Assembly (NCBI RefSeq): GCF_000801335.2 | Contig: NZ_JSEH01000018.1 | Coordinates: forward strand, 51,130-115,129 | Source of the DNA: Desulfovibrio sp. TomC | Lineage (GTDB): Bacteria; Desulfobacterota; Desulfovibrionia; Desulfovibrionales; Desulfovibrionaceae | DNA length: 64,000 nucleotides | Reading direction: 5' to 3' | Shown: piece by piece, positions 51,332-58,588 of the stretch | Layout of the letters: every line of letters starts with the position of its first letter | Numbering within the stretch: position 1 is the stretch's first letter | Notes under the pieces: generated by a model | What the model was told of the DNA's origin: nothing | Database searches by the model: none | Seen by the model: only the letters and a program-made list of their open reading frames with translations | Program-made: the position numbers and the translations under genes

Positions 51332-52353
51332 CCCGCCGGGCCGTCTGCTTTTGTCTGGCGCTTCTTGGAGCCCTGGGCCTGACCCTGACTCTGACCGCAG
51401 GTCCGGCCCTGGCCCGCAAGCCGGTTGCGCCCGACCCGGCCGAGGCCCGGGCGCGCCTGGGCGAGGCCCGGGCCAGGGTGGCGGCCAGCGAGGCCGAGAC
51501 CCGGCGCTTGTCCCGGCAGTTGGCGGCCTTGGAGGCGGCCCGCGACGGCGAGGGCAGGCGTCTGGCCTCTTTGCTGGCCGCCCTGTGGCCCCTTCGGGCC
51601 GAGAGTCTGGCCGCCGGCGGGCCTGCCGGCAGCGACTGGGCCGCATCCGATCGCCGCTACGTCTGGACCCGGTCGCTCTATGAAGCAGCGCTCACAGCCC
51701 GGCAGGCCTTCGACGCGGCTGCGGCCAAGGCCCGGCAGGGGCGTCTGGCCCGGGACGATGCGGCCCTGCGCCTGCTGGCCGGCCAGAAGGAATCGGATCG
51801 GGCCTTTTCCGATGCCGTGGCCACCCGGGTGCGCGAGCTGGAAAACGCCCCAGGGTATCGGGTGGACAATGGCGCGATCCTGCTCGGACAGGCCCTGGAA
51901 TCGACGATCCCTCCAGGCGATCCGCAGGCCCCGGGGGCCGGGGGCGATGCCGGGCCGGCTGTTTTTGCCCCGCCGTCCGGCGGCTTGTCCTGGCCAACGC
52001 CCGGCAAGGTGCTCGTCCCCTTTGCCGCCGCCAACCAGGCTTACCGCCAGGGTATGGTTCTTGCAGCTCCACAGGGTTCGCCCGTGGTTGCCGCCGCGGC
52101 CGGCCGGGTGGTTTTTACCGGCACATTGCGCGGTCTTGGCCGAGTGGTCATCCTGACCCATGACGATCGCTGCCATACGGTCTACGCCTGCCTCGACAGC
52201 AGCGCGGTGTCCGTCGGCGAAGCCGTGTCCGGCGGGGCTTCCCTCGGGAGCAGCGGCTATTGCAACCAGATGCGGGCTTCCGGCGTCTATTTCGAATTGC
52301 GTTTTCGGGAAAAAGCCCTTAATCCGGCGGAGTGGCTTGCCGTCAGGCGCTAG
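51328..52353 (+). CDS. EnvC-like LytM factor with degenerate catalytic site
   Basis: Periplasmic amidase activator type, 341 aa. A signal peptide (residues 1-30, ...GPALARK) is followed by a long coiled coil (about 35-200, Ala/Arg/Glu-rich) and a LytM/M23 domain. Zinc ligands are missing: HTVYACL replaces LYAHL and VYFELRF replaces HLHFG, as in EnvC, so it should bind and activate an amidase rather than cut peptidoglycan itself. The GTG start at 51328 overlaps the upstream stop. The amidase at 35419 is a candidate partner, though it lies elsewhere. CtpA follows. Confidence 0.88.
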   Translation: MTRRAVCFCLALLGALGLTLTLTAGPALARKPVAPDPAEARARLGEARARVAASEAETRRLSRQLAALEAARDGEGRRLASLLAALWPLRAESLAAGGPAGSDWAASDRRYVWTRSLYEAALTARQAFDAAAAKARQGRLARDDAALRLLAGQKESDRAFSDAVATRVRELENAPGYRVDNGAILLGQALESTIPPGDPQAPGAGGDAGPAVFAPPSGGLSWPTPGKVLVPFAAANQAYRQGMVLAAPQGSPVVAAAAGRVVFTGTLRGLGRVVILTHDDRCHTVYACLDSSAVSVGEAVSGGASLGSSGYCNQMRASGVYFELRFREKALNPAEWLAVRR

Positions 52354-52434
52354 GGCTTGCTTCTGGCCGGCGGCGTGGGATTTACCCACAGCTCCGGCCG
52401 TTTCGAGGTCCGTCAGTTTCGTGGAGGAGATGGT

Positions 52435-53724
52435 ATGCGTTTTTTGACCAAAGTGTCGTGTTCCCTGGCCGTCTGCCTGGCCCTTGGCTCCGCTGCCTTT
52501 GCCGCTGCGAAACCTGAGGAAGACCGGTTTGCACCGCTCAAGCGCTTCAGCCAGGTCATGGATCTGGTGGAAAATCATTACGTCAAGCCCGTGACCCGCA
52601 ATGAACTGATCGATGGGGCCATTGTCGGGATGCTCCAACAACTCGATCCCCATTCGAGCTTTTTGTCCAAAGACGAATTCAAGGAGATGCAGGTCAGCAC
52701 CTCTGGCGAATTTGGCGGCATCGGCATCGAGATCAGCATGGAAAACGGCCGCCTGACCGTTATTTCCCCCATTGACGACACGCCGGCCGACAAGGCCGGC
52801 ATCAAGTCCGGCGACGTCATTTTGGAGATCGAAGGCGAGTCCACCCAGGACATGACCCTGGTCGACGCCGTGCAGAAGATTCGCGGCCCCAAGGGCAAGG
52901 CCGTGTCCCTGACCTTGTTGCACAAGGATCAGCAAAAGCCCTTCAAGGTCAAGGTGGTGCGCGACACCATCCCGATTATCAGCGTCAAAGCCAATGAAGT
53001 CGAACCGGGCTACCTCTACATTCGCCTCAATCGCTTCAACGAGAATACCACCGCCGAGCTGAAACAGGCCCTGGCCGATTATCAGAAGGGCGGCAAGCAG
53101 CTCAAAGGCACCATCCTTGATCTGCGCAACAACCCCGGCGGTCTGCTCGAACAGGCCGTCAACGTGTCCGACGTGTTCCTGCCCAGCGGCCAGATCGTTT
53201 CCATCAAGGGCAAGAATCAGGAACAGGAAAAGATTTTTTCGGCCAAGGGCGACGGCGCTGACGTTGCGTCGCCCCTAGTGGTGCTCATTAATTCCGGTTC
53301 CGCTTCGGCTTCGGAGATCGTGGCCGGTGCGCTCAAGGACCACAAGCGCGCTCTGCTCGTCGGCGAGAAGACCTTTGGCAAGGGGTCGGTGCAGACTGTT
53401 ATCCCGCTTTCCGACGGCTCCGGCATCAAGCTGACCACGGCTCTCTACTACACGCCAAGCGGCCGCTCCATCCAGGCCGAAGGCATCGAACCCGACTTCA
53501 TGGTCCCCATCCAGGATACCGAGTCTGATCGAGACAAGCTCTCGGCCAACCACCAGTTCCGTGAGCGCGACCTGACCCGGCACCTGGAAAACAAGAAAAA
53601 GAAGGCGTCCGAGGCAACCGATGATCCCAAGCAGAAGATGCTCGATCAGCTTGCCCGGGACAATCAGCTCAAACTCGCTCTGGAATTGGTGAAGTATTTC
53701 CCCATCAAAACCTACGTCCCCTAA
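52435..53724 (+). CDS. ctpA: C-terminal processing protease (S41 family)
   Basis: Periplasmic serine protease with a signal peptide (1-25), 429 aa. PDZ domain about residues 95-170 (ENGRLTVISPIDDTPADKAGI), then the S41 domain with NSGSASASEIV (Ser in 289-293) and GEKTFGKGSVQ (Lys312), the Ser-Lys dyad. Prc/CtpA proteases trim or destroy cell-wall hydrolases and lipoproteins, and the EnvC-like gene just upstream suggests such a target. GTGGAGGAGA precedes ATG 52435. Its stop TAA at 53722-53724 sits inside an open frame that continues into the next gene (see findings). Confidence 0.95.
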   Translation: MRFLTKVSCSLAVCLALGSAAFAAAKPEEDRFAPLKRFSQVMDLVENHYVKPVTRNELIDGAIVGMLQQLDPHSSFLSKDEFKEMQVSTSGEFGGIGIEISMENGRLTVISPIDDTPADKAGIKSGDVILEIEGESTQDMTLVDAVQKIRGPKGKAVSLTLLHKDQQKPFKVKVVRDTIPIISVKANEVEPGYLYIRLNRFNENTTAELKQALADYQKGGKQLKGTILDLRNNPGGLLEQAVNVSDVFLPSGQIVSIKGKNQEQEKIFSAKGDGADVASPLVVLINSGSASASEIVAGALKDHKRALLVGEKTFGKGSVQTVIPLSDGSGIKLTTALYYTPSGRSIQAEGIEPDFMVPIQDTESDRDKLSANHQFRERDLTRHLENKKKKASEATDDPKQKMLDQLARDNQLKLALELVKYFPIKTYVP

Positions 53725-53836
53725 GAAGCGCCCAGCCAAGAAGGGAGCCGCCAAACCCGCCAAGGGACCGGGCAAGGCTCCCAAGGGCTCACGAGCCGGA
53801 GGGAACAAACATATTGTTCTCTCCGGCAAACCTGTT

Positions 53837-54991
53837 TTGACAGCCGTGGCCGGTCTGGCCCTGGCTGCCACTCTCGTCGTGCTTGCGTCCATGCTCTTCG
53901 GGCCTTTTCCGTCGCCGCCCTGGGAACGCATCGTTGCTCCGGCGGTCAAGGCAACGGCGCCCAAACAGGCGGCCGAGAAAAAGAAACGCGAAGTGGCTAA
54001 GCCGCAGCCCCATCTCCAGCCGCAGCCCCATCCCCAGTCGCAGGCACAGCCCCAGTCACAGGCCCAGGCGCAGACCCCGGAACAGATTCTCGCCGAGGCT
54101 CTGGCCCAGGCCCAGGCGAAAGCCCAGGCGCAGGCTGCGGCCCAGCCGGCAACACAGGCGGCTGTCCACTACGAAGAACATCTCCCGGCCCAGGCCGGTC
54201 AGCCCGAAAACGAGAGCTCCAGCCATGAAGTGCGCGGTCGGGTCGAACCACCGGCCCAGTTTGCCGCGTCCGATCCTGCTCCGCCCGACCCGCAGGCGCA
54301 TCCCCTGGCCCGTGACGCCGGCAAGGCTCCCCGCATGGTCGTGATCATCGACGATATTGGCGATCACCCGGTTATGGCCAAAAACCTGACGGAATTGCCG
54401 TTTCCCGTCACCCTGGCCATCCTGCCCAACCGGCCCAGAACCCGCTCCGTGGAAGCCATGGCCGTGGCCCAGGGTGTGGAAATCATCCTGCACCAGCCCA
54501 TGCAGCCCGGCAGCTATCCGCGCGTCAACCCCGGTCCCGGGGCGCTTTTCACGGATATGGACGCCGAACACATCAAAACCATCCTGCGCGACAATCTCGC
54601 CCAAGCGCCGCACGTCAAAGGCATCAACAACCACATGGGCTCCACCTTTACCAGCTATCCCGAAGGCATGGCCGCCGTCATGGATGTGCTCAAGGAAAAG
54701 GGCCTTTTTTTTCTGGATTCCGTCACCTCTGCCGTCAGCGCCGCTCCGGAGGCCGCCCGCAGGGCCGGCGTGCCGTTTTATCGCCGCGCCGTGTTCCTCG
54801 ACAACGTCCGCAACGTCCGGACCATCCTGGGGCAGCTCAAAACCGCCGAACGAAACGCCATCAAAAACGGCCGGGCCATTGCCATAGGCCATCCCTACGG
54901 CGAAACCCTGGAAGCCCTGAAAGTTTGGGCCAGGGAACGCGACAGCAGTGTTGCCGTGGTCACGCTGACCGAACTTGGCCCTGAATTCTAA
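53837..54991 (+). CDS. Divergent polysaccharide deacetylase family protein
   Basis: YibQ-like (DUF610) membrane protein whose NodB-fold domain covers about the last 230 residues: VVIIDDIGDHPVMAK, ILHQPMQP, HVKGINNHMGS and AIAIGHPYGET. Before it come a membrane helix and a long Gln/Ala/Pro/Lys-rich spacer. The printed start is TTG 53837, inside the membrane helix and without a ribosome site, so it is doubtful. The frame is open back to 53693 and codes a basic, Ala/Pro/Lys-rich tail that looks native, but offers no ATG, GTG or TTG; the real start may be ATT 53696 or ACG 53714. Activity of the family is unproven; a cell-wall role is inferred from the neighbouring genes. Confidence 0.82.
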   Translation: MTAVAGLALAATLVVLASMLFGPFPSPPWERIVAPAVKATAPKQAAEKKKREVAKPQPHLQPQPHPQSQAQPQSQAQAQTPEQILAEALAQAQAKAQAQAAAQPATQAAVHYEEHLPAQAGQPENESSSHEVRGRVEPPAQFAASDPAPPDPQAHPLARDAGKAPRMVVIIDDIGDHPVMAKNLTELPFPVTLAILPNRPRTRSVEAMAVAQGVEIILHQPMQPGSYPRVNPGPGALFTDMDAEHIKTILRDNLAQAPHVKGINNHMGSTFTSYPEGMAAVMDVLKEKGLFFLDSVTSAVSAAPEAARRAGVPFYRRAVFLDNVRNVRTILGQLKTAERNAIKNGRAIAIGHPYGETLEALKVWARERDSSVAVVTLTELGPEF

Positions 54992-55062
54992 GCTTGCCTG
55001 TCCAAGTTTGGACGTTCCCCCAACCGTCGTCCTCCCACACCCAAGCCGGAGCCAACCCCGCC

Positions 55063-55869
55063 ATGCAGACCGCGCCGCTCATTGCCTTGCTAACGGACTT
55101 CGGCCTGGCCGACCCGTATGTCGGCCAGATGAAATCGGTTCTGTTGTCGGCCGCGCCCGGGGTGCCTGTGGTGGACATCAGCCATGGGGTGGGCATGGGG
55201 GATGTGGCGCAGGCGTCGTTTTTCCTGGCGGCGACGCTGCCGTGGTTGCCGCCCGGGGCGGTGGTGGCGGCGGTGGTGGACCCCGGGGTGGGCACGTCGC
55301 GGCGGGCAGTCGTGGCAGAGATGGACTCGCGGCTGGTGGTGGCTCCGGACAATGGCCTTTTGACCTTGGCCTTGGCCCGGGGGCAGGGGGTGCGGGCCTA
55401 TGACGTGACGCCCCGGGTGACGCCGGCCAGCGCAACGTTTCACGGCCGGGACGTCTTTGCGCCGCTGGCGGCTCGGCTGGCTATGGGCGAGACGGTTGCG
55501 GCGCTCGGCTATGTCCTGTCCCTTGGCGAGTTAACAGTATTGCCGGGGTTGTCGGCCGAGCGGCAAGGGAATCTTGTCTCGGCCCGGGTGTTGTCCGTGG
55601 ACGGGTTTGGCAATGTGGTCACGAGTTGCGACGACGGGACTGTTGGCGGAGGCTGGGGGCGGACGGAGTTGGTTGTGCCGGTTTCGCGGCGGCTTGTCCG
55701 GGCCGTGACCTATGCGGACATCGGTCCTGGGGAGGTCGGGCTGTTGGTCGGCAGCCAGGGCTATCTGGAGTTGGCCGTGAACGGCGGATCGGCAGCGGCG
55801 GTCTTGGGTCTGTCGCGGGGCGAGGGGTTGGAATTGTTGTTGCCGGCGGGATTACATGAAAATCATTAG
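55063..55869 (+). CDS. SAM hydroxide adenosyltransferase (DUF62 family)
   Basis: Hydrolyses S-adenosylmethionine to adenosine and methionine in characterised relatives, homologous to the SAM-dependent chlorinase/fluorinase, 268 aa. Key motifs: LLTDFGLADPYVGQMK at the N-terminus, VVDPGVGTSRRAVV, and SVDGFGNVVTS near residue 185. ATG 55063 is preceded by a weak GGAG; a longer frame to 54994 is possible. Its 3' end overlaps cobS by 14 bases, so the two are translationally linked; joint work with cobalamin synthesis is an inference. Confidence 0.88.
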   Translation: MQTAPLIALLTDFGLADPYVGQMKSVLLSAAPGVPVVDISHGVGMGDVAQASFFLAATLPWLPPGAVVAAVVDPGVGTSRRAVVAEMDSRLVVAPDNGLLTLALARGQGVRAYDVTPRVTPASATFHGRDVFAPLAARLAMGETVAALGYVLSLGELTVLPGLSAERQGNLVSARVLSVDGFGNVVTSCDDGTVGGGWGRTELVVPVSRRLVRAVTYADIGPGEVGLLVGSQGYLELAVNGGSAAAVLGLSRGEGLELLLPAGLHENH

Positions 55870-56581
55870 GAATTATCTGGCGGCGCTGGGTTTCTTGACG
55901 CGCCTGGGACCGGTTGCGGTTGATCCGGACATGGCAGGCTGTGTGCCGCTTTTCCCGGCAGTGGGGGCAACCCTTGGCCTTGTCCTGACGCTGCCGCTGG
56001 TGCTTGGCCTGTTTGGCGGCCATCCGCTTGCCGGCTCGTTTGCCTACGCCGTGGCCAATCTGGCCCTCACCCGGGGGCTGCATCTCGACGGCTTTGCCGA
56101 CGTGGCCGACGCCTGGGGCAGTATGGCCCGGGGCGACCGATTTTTTGCCATCATGAAGGACAGCCGTATCGGCGCATTTGGCGGCATGGCCTTGGTGGTG
56201 GCTGTGGCCGGGCAGGCCTGTTTTGGCGCTGAGCTGCTCTCGGGGGGGCCGGTGTGGCTGTTGGCGGCCGCACCCGTGGTTGGGCGGTCGGCGGCAGTGG
56301 CGCTCATGCGGGCCTGCTTTGATATTCCCCGGCCGGGCCTTGGGTCGCTGTGTCTGCCGGGGGCGACCTGGGGGAACACGGCCTTTGCGGTCGGTCTTGG
56401 TCTGGCCTGCCTGCTGGCGGCGGGCGGAATGCGGGCGGCCGTGACGGGGACGGGGCTTTGCGCCCTGGTCGTCTGGCGGCTGGCCCGGCTGGCCCGGCAA
56501 AACGGCGGGGTCAACGGCGATTTTCTGGGCGCGGCCATTGTCGGCGGCGAACTGGCTGTGTTGGCCGGGGGACTGCTGTAA
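55856..56581 (+). CDS. cobS: Adenosylcobinamide-GDP ribazoletransferase
   Basis: Integral membrane cobalamin synthase joining alpha-ribazole to adenosylcobinamide-GDP, 241 aa with about six helices. The catalytic acidic motif LALTRGLHLDGFADVADAWGS and the following DRFFAIMKDSRIGAFG match the family. ATG 55856 lies inside the 3' end of the preceding gene. No other cob/cbi gene is in the window, and I see no cobalamin riboswitch, so the rest of the pathway must be elsewhere. Confidence 0.95.
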   Translation: MKIIRNYLAALGFLTRLGPVAVDPDMAGCVPLFPAVGATLGLVLTLPLVLGLFGGHPLAGSFAYAVANLALTRGLHLDGFADVADAWGSMARGDRFFAIMKDSRIGAFGGMALVVAVAGQACFGAELLSGGPVWLLAAAPVVGRSAAVALMRACFDIPRPGLGSLCLPGATWGNTAFAVGLGLACLLAAGGMRAAVTGTGLCALVVWRLARLARQNGGVNGDFLGAAIVGGELAVLAGGLL

Positions 56582-56639
56582 CAAGTGGCCCGGGTCTTGC
56601 TGGTATGGCTGCGACCGACGGAAAACCGGCAGGGGACAT

Positions 56640-57083
56640 ATGGCCAAGCCTTTTCGATTCAATCTTGAGCGCGTCCTGGACGTCCGCACCCAATTGGAGG
56701 AGCGGGCCAAGATGGAGTTTGGCAAGGCCATGGCTGCCTGCACCGAGAAAAAGCAGCAGATCCACCGCCTGGAAAACGAGAAGAACGCCCGGGAATCCTC
56801 CATGTCCCAGAAAGCCGTGGTGACTCCCGAGGAGCTTTGGTTGTGGCAGGCCTACCGCACCCGGCTGGTGGACGACATCAGACAAGCCCATGTGCAGCTG
56901 GCCGAACTGGACGAGGTCCGGGAACGCTGTCGTCGTACCCTGGTGACTCGGGCCAAAGATAAGAAACTCCTTGATAAACTCAAATCCAATAAGGCCGAAC
57001 GCCATGCCCAGGAAGAACGTCTCGCCGAGCAAAACGAAAACGACGACATGGCGTCCATCCGCTATCAGCCGCCGGTTCTCTGA
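56640..57083 (+). CDS. fliJ: Flagellar export protein FliJ
   Basis: Coiled-coil chaperone-escort of the flagellar type III export ATPase, 147 aa. The sequence FRFNLERVLDVRTQLEERAKMEFGKAM is the FliJ opening, and nearly the whole protein is heptad-rich charged helix. ATG 56640 follows GGGG and starts the family similarity. FliI and FliH are absent nearby, so the gene is separated from the main flagellar operon, as in some delta-proteobacteria. motE follows after 16 bases. Confidence 0.92.
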   Translation: MAKPFRFNLERVLDVRTQLEERAKMEFGKAMAACTEKKQQIHRLENEKNARESSMSQKAVVTPEELWLWQAYRTRLVDDIRQAHVQLAELDEVRERCRRTLVTRAKDKKLLDKLKSNKAERHAQEERLAEQNENDDMASIRYQPPVL

Positions 57084-57099
57084 CATCGGCGAGGGTGCG

Positions 57100-57771
57100 T
57101 TGTCGTGGCTTGAGCGCGTCTCCGGCCGCATTGCCCCCCGGGCCACCAAGGTGCTCGGTATTTTCGTCATGCTGGCGGCCATCAAGCTTGGCATCCTGGT
57201 CTTTATGGGGCTGGATCTGCTCTTGCCCGATCCGCCGGTCCAGGTGGCCCAGCGTTCCATCCTGCCGGCTCCCTTTGCCGGCCCGACGCCGGTGTTGGCC
57301 CAGCAGAAGCCGGGCAATCCCCTGCCGCCGGCCACCGTGCCGCCAAGTGCCACGCCTCCGGCCAATACCTCCGGCGCACCCGATTCCAATGCCCTGCTCA
57401 AACGCCAGGATGAGCTGGATCAGCGCGAACAGGCGCTCAAAAGCCTTGAGGCCGAACTCAACTCCCGGGTGGCCAAGCTCAAGGAGATGGAGACGAGCAT
57501 CAAGGGCATGCTCGAAGAGGCCAAGGGCGTCAAAGACCAGAAGCTCAAGCACCTGATCGACGTCTATTCCAACATGAACGCCAAGCAGGCGGCCAAGGTT
57601 CTTGAAACCCTGGACAACGGCATCGCAGTCAAAATTCTGGCAGGGATGCGCGGTCGTCAGGCCGGCGACGTGCTCAACAACATGGAAGCCAAGAAAGCGG
57701 CCGGACTGACCGAAATGTTGACCAAGATCCAGCTGCCGCCCCAGGACGGGGCCGGCCCGGGCGCCATGTAA
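57100..57771 (+). CDS. motE: MotE family flagellar chaperone-like protein
   Basis: Periplasmic/membrane protein of the MotE (MgtE N-terminal-like) family, 223 aa from a TTG at 57100, which has GAGGG 5 bases before and begins MSWLERVSGRI just before a transmembrane helix (about residues 18-40). A Pro-rich spacer, a coiled coil (about 100-160, LKRQDELDQREQALKSLE) and a C-terminal helical domain (VYSNMNAKQAAKVLETL; GDVLNNM) follow. In Epsilonproteobacteria MotE stabilises MotC or the stator; partners are inferred. The frame is open back to 56971 but overlaps fliJ. Confidence 0.85.
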   Translation: MSWLERVSGRIAPRATKVLGIFVMLAAIKLGILVFMGLDLLLPDPPVQVAQRSILPAPFAGPTPVLAQQKPGNPLPPATVPPSATPPANTSGAPDSNALLKRQDELDQREQALKSLEAELNSRVAKLKEMETSIKGMLEEAKGVKDQKLKHLIDVYSNMNAKQAAKVLETLDNGIAVKILAGMRGRQAGDVLNNMEAKKAAGLTEMLTKIQLPPQDGAGPGAM

Positions 57772-57772
57772 T

Positions 57773-58588
57773 ATGCCCCGGCTGCGTCTGACCCTGGCCT
57801 ATGACGGCACGGCCTTTGCCGGCTGGCAAGTGCAGGCTCCCGGTTTTGGCCGCACGGTCCAAGGCTGCCTGGAGGAGGCGCTTTCGCGCCTGTGCGCCGC
57901 GCCTGTGCGGGTGCACGGGGCCGGGCGCACCGACTCCGGGGTGCATGCCTTGGGCCAGGTGGCCCATGCCGACGTGCCCAAATCGCGCCTCGGCTTCCAC
58001 TGGCAAAAGGGGCTTAACGCCTTGCTCCCCAAGGACATGGCGGTCCTTGACGCCTGCGAGGTTGCCCCGGATTTCCATTCCCGGTTTGATGCCGTGGGCA
58101 AGGAGTACCGCTACACCCTGTGGACCGGGGCCGGTTACGTCCTGCCCTGGCGGCGGCCCTACGTCTGGGACATGGGACGTTTTGGGCCGTTTGATGTGGC
58201 GGCCATGGACGCGTGCGCCGCGCTTTTTGCCGGCAGCCACGATTTCGCGGCCTTTCAAAATATCGGCACGATCGTCAACACCACGGTACGCCATGTCCAT
58301 GGCGTGACCCGGCTGCCGGAGGCCTGCGCGCACGAGATGGTTTGGCAGTTTCGGGCCGAGGGTTTTTTGAAGCAGATGGTGAGAAACCTCATGGGCGCGC
58401 TGGTGGCCGTGGGGCGCGGTAAAGTTTCCCCTGAAGATATCCGATCGGTTCTGACGAAAGGGCAAAGAAGCCTTGCGCCGGGGACCGCTCCGGCTTGCGG
58501 GCTTTGCCTGCATGCGGTGGAGTACGCATCGGATGGCCGGGGGCATAAGCGACATCTATTTCACCAGCCTGAGGCTGGCCAAGGGTGA
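57773..58588 (+). CDS. truA: tRNA pseudouridine(38-40) synthase
   Basis: Forms pseudouridine at positions 38-40 of tRNA anticodon stems, 271 aa. Opening LTLAYDGTAFAGWQ, catalytic Asp54 in GRTDSGVHALGQVAHAD, and the later FAAFQNIG and FLKQMVRNLMGAL motifs are all family features. It starts 1 base after the motE stop and overlaps the next gene by 56 bases. It has no known role in motility; its position between flagellar genes is conserved in several relatives but probably only a transcriptional convenience. Confidence 0.96.
   Translation: MPRLRLTLAYDGTAFAGWQVQAPGFGRTVQGCLEEALSRLCAAPVRVHGAGRTDSGVHALGQVAHADVPKSRLGFHWQKGLNALLPKDMAVLDACEVAPDFHSRFDAVGKEYRYTLWTGAGYVLPWRRPYVWDMGRFGPFDVAAMDACAALFAGSHDFAAFQNIGTIVNTTVRHVHGVTRLPEACAHEMVWQFRAEGFLKQMVRNLMGALVAVGRGKVSPEDIRSVLTKGQRSLAPGTAPACGLCLHAVEYASDGRGHKRHLFHQPEAGQG

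Noticed and set aside
55700..56640. Cobalamin riboswitch near cobS
   Set aside because: cobS starts inside the preceding gene and no B12-box-like sequence was found.
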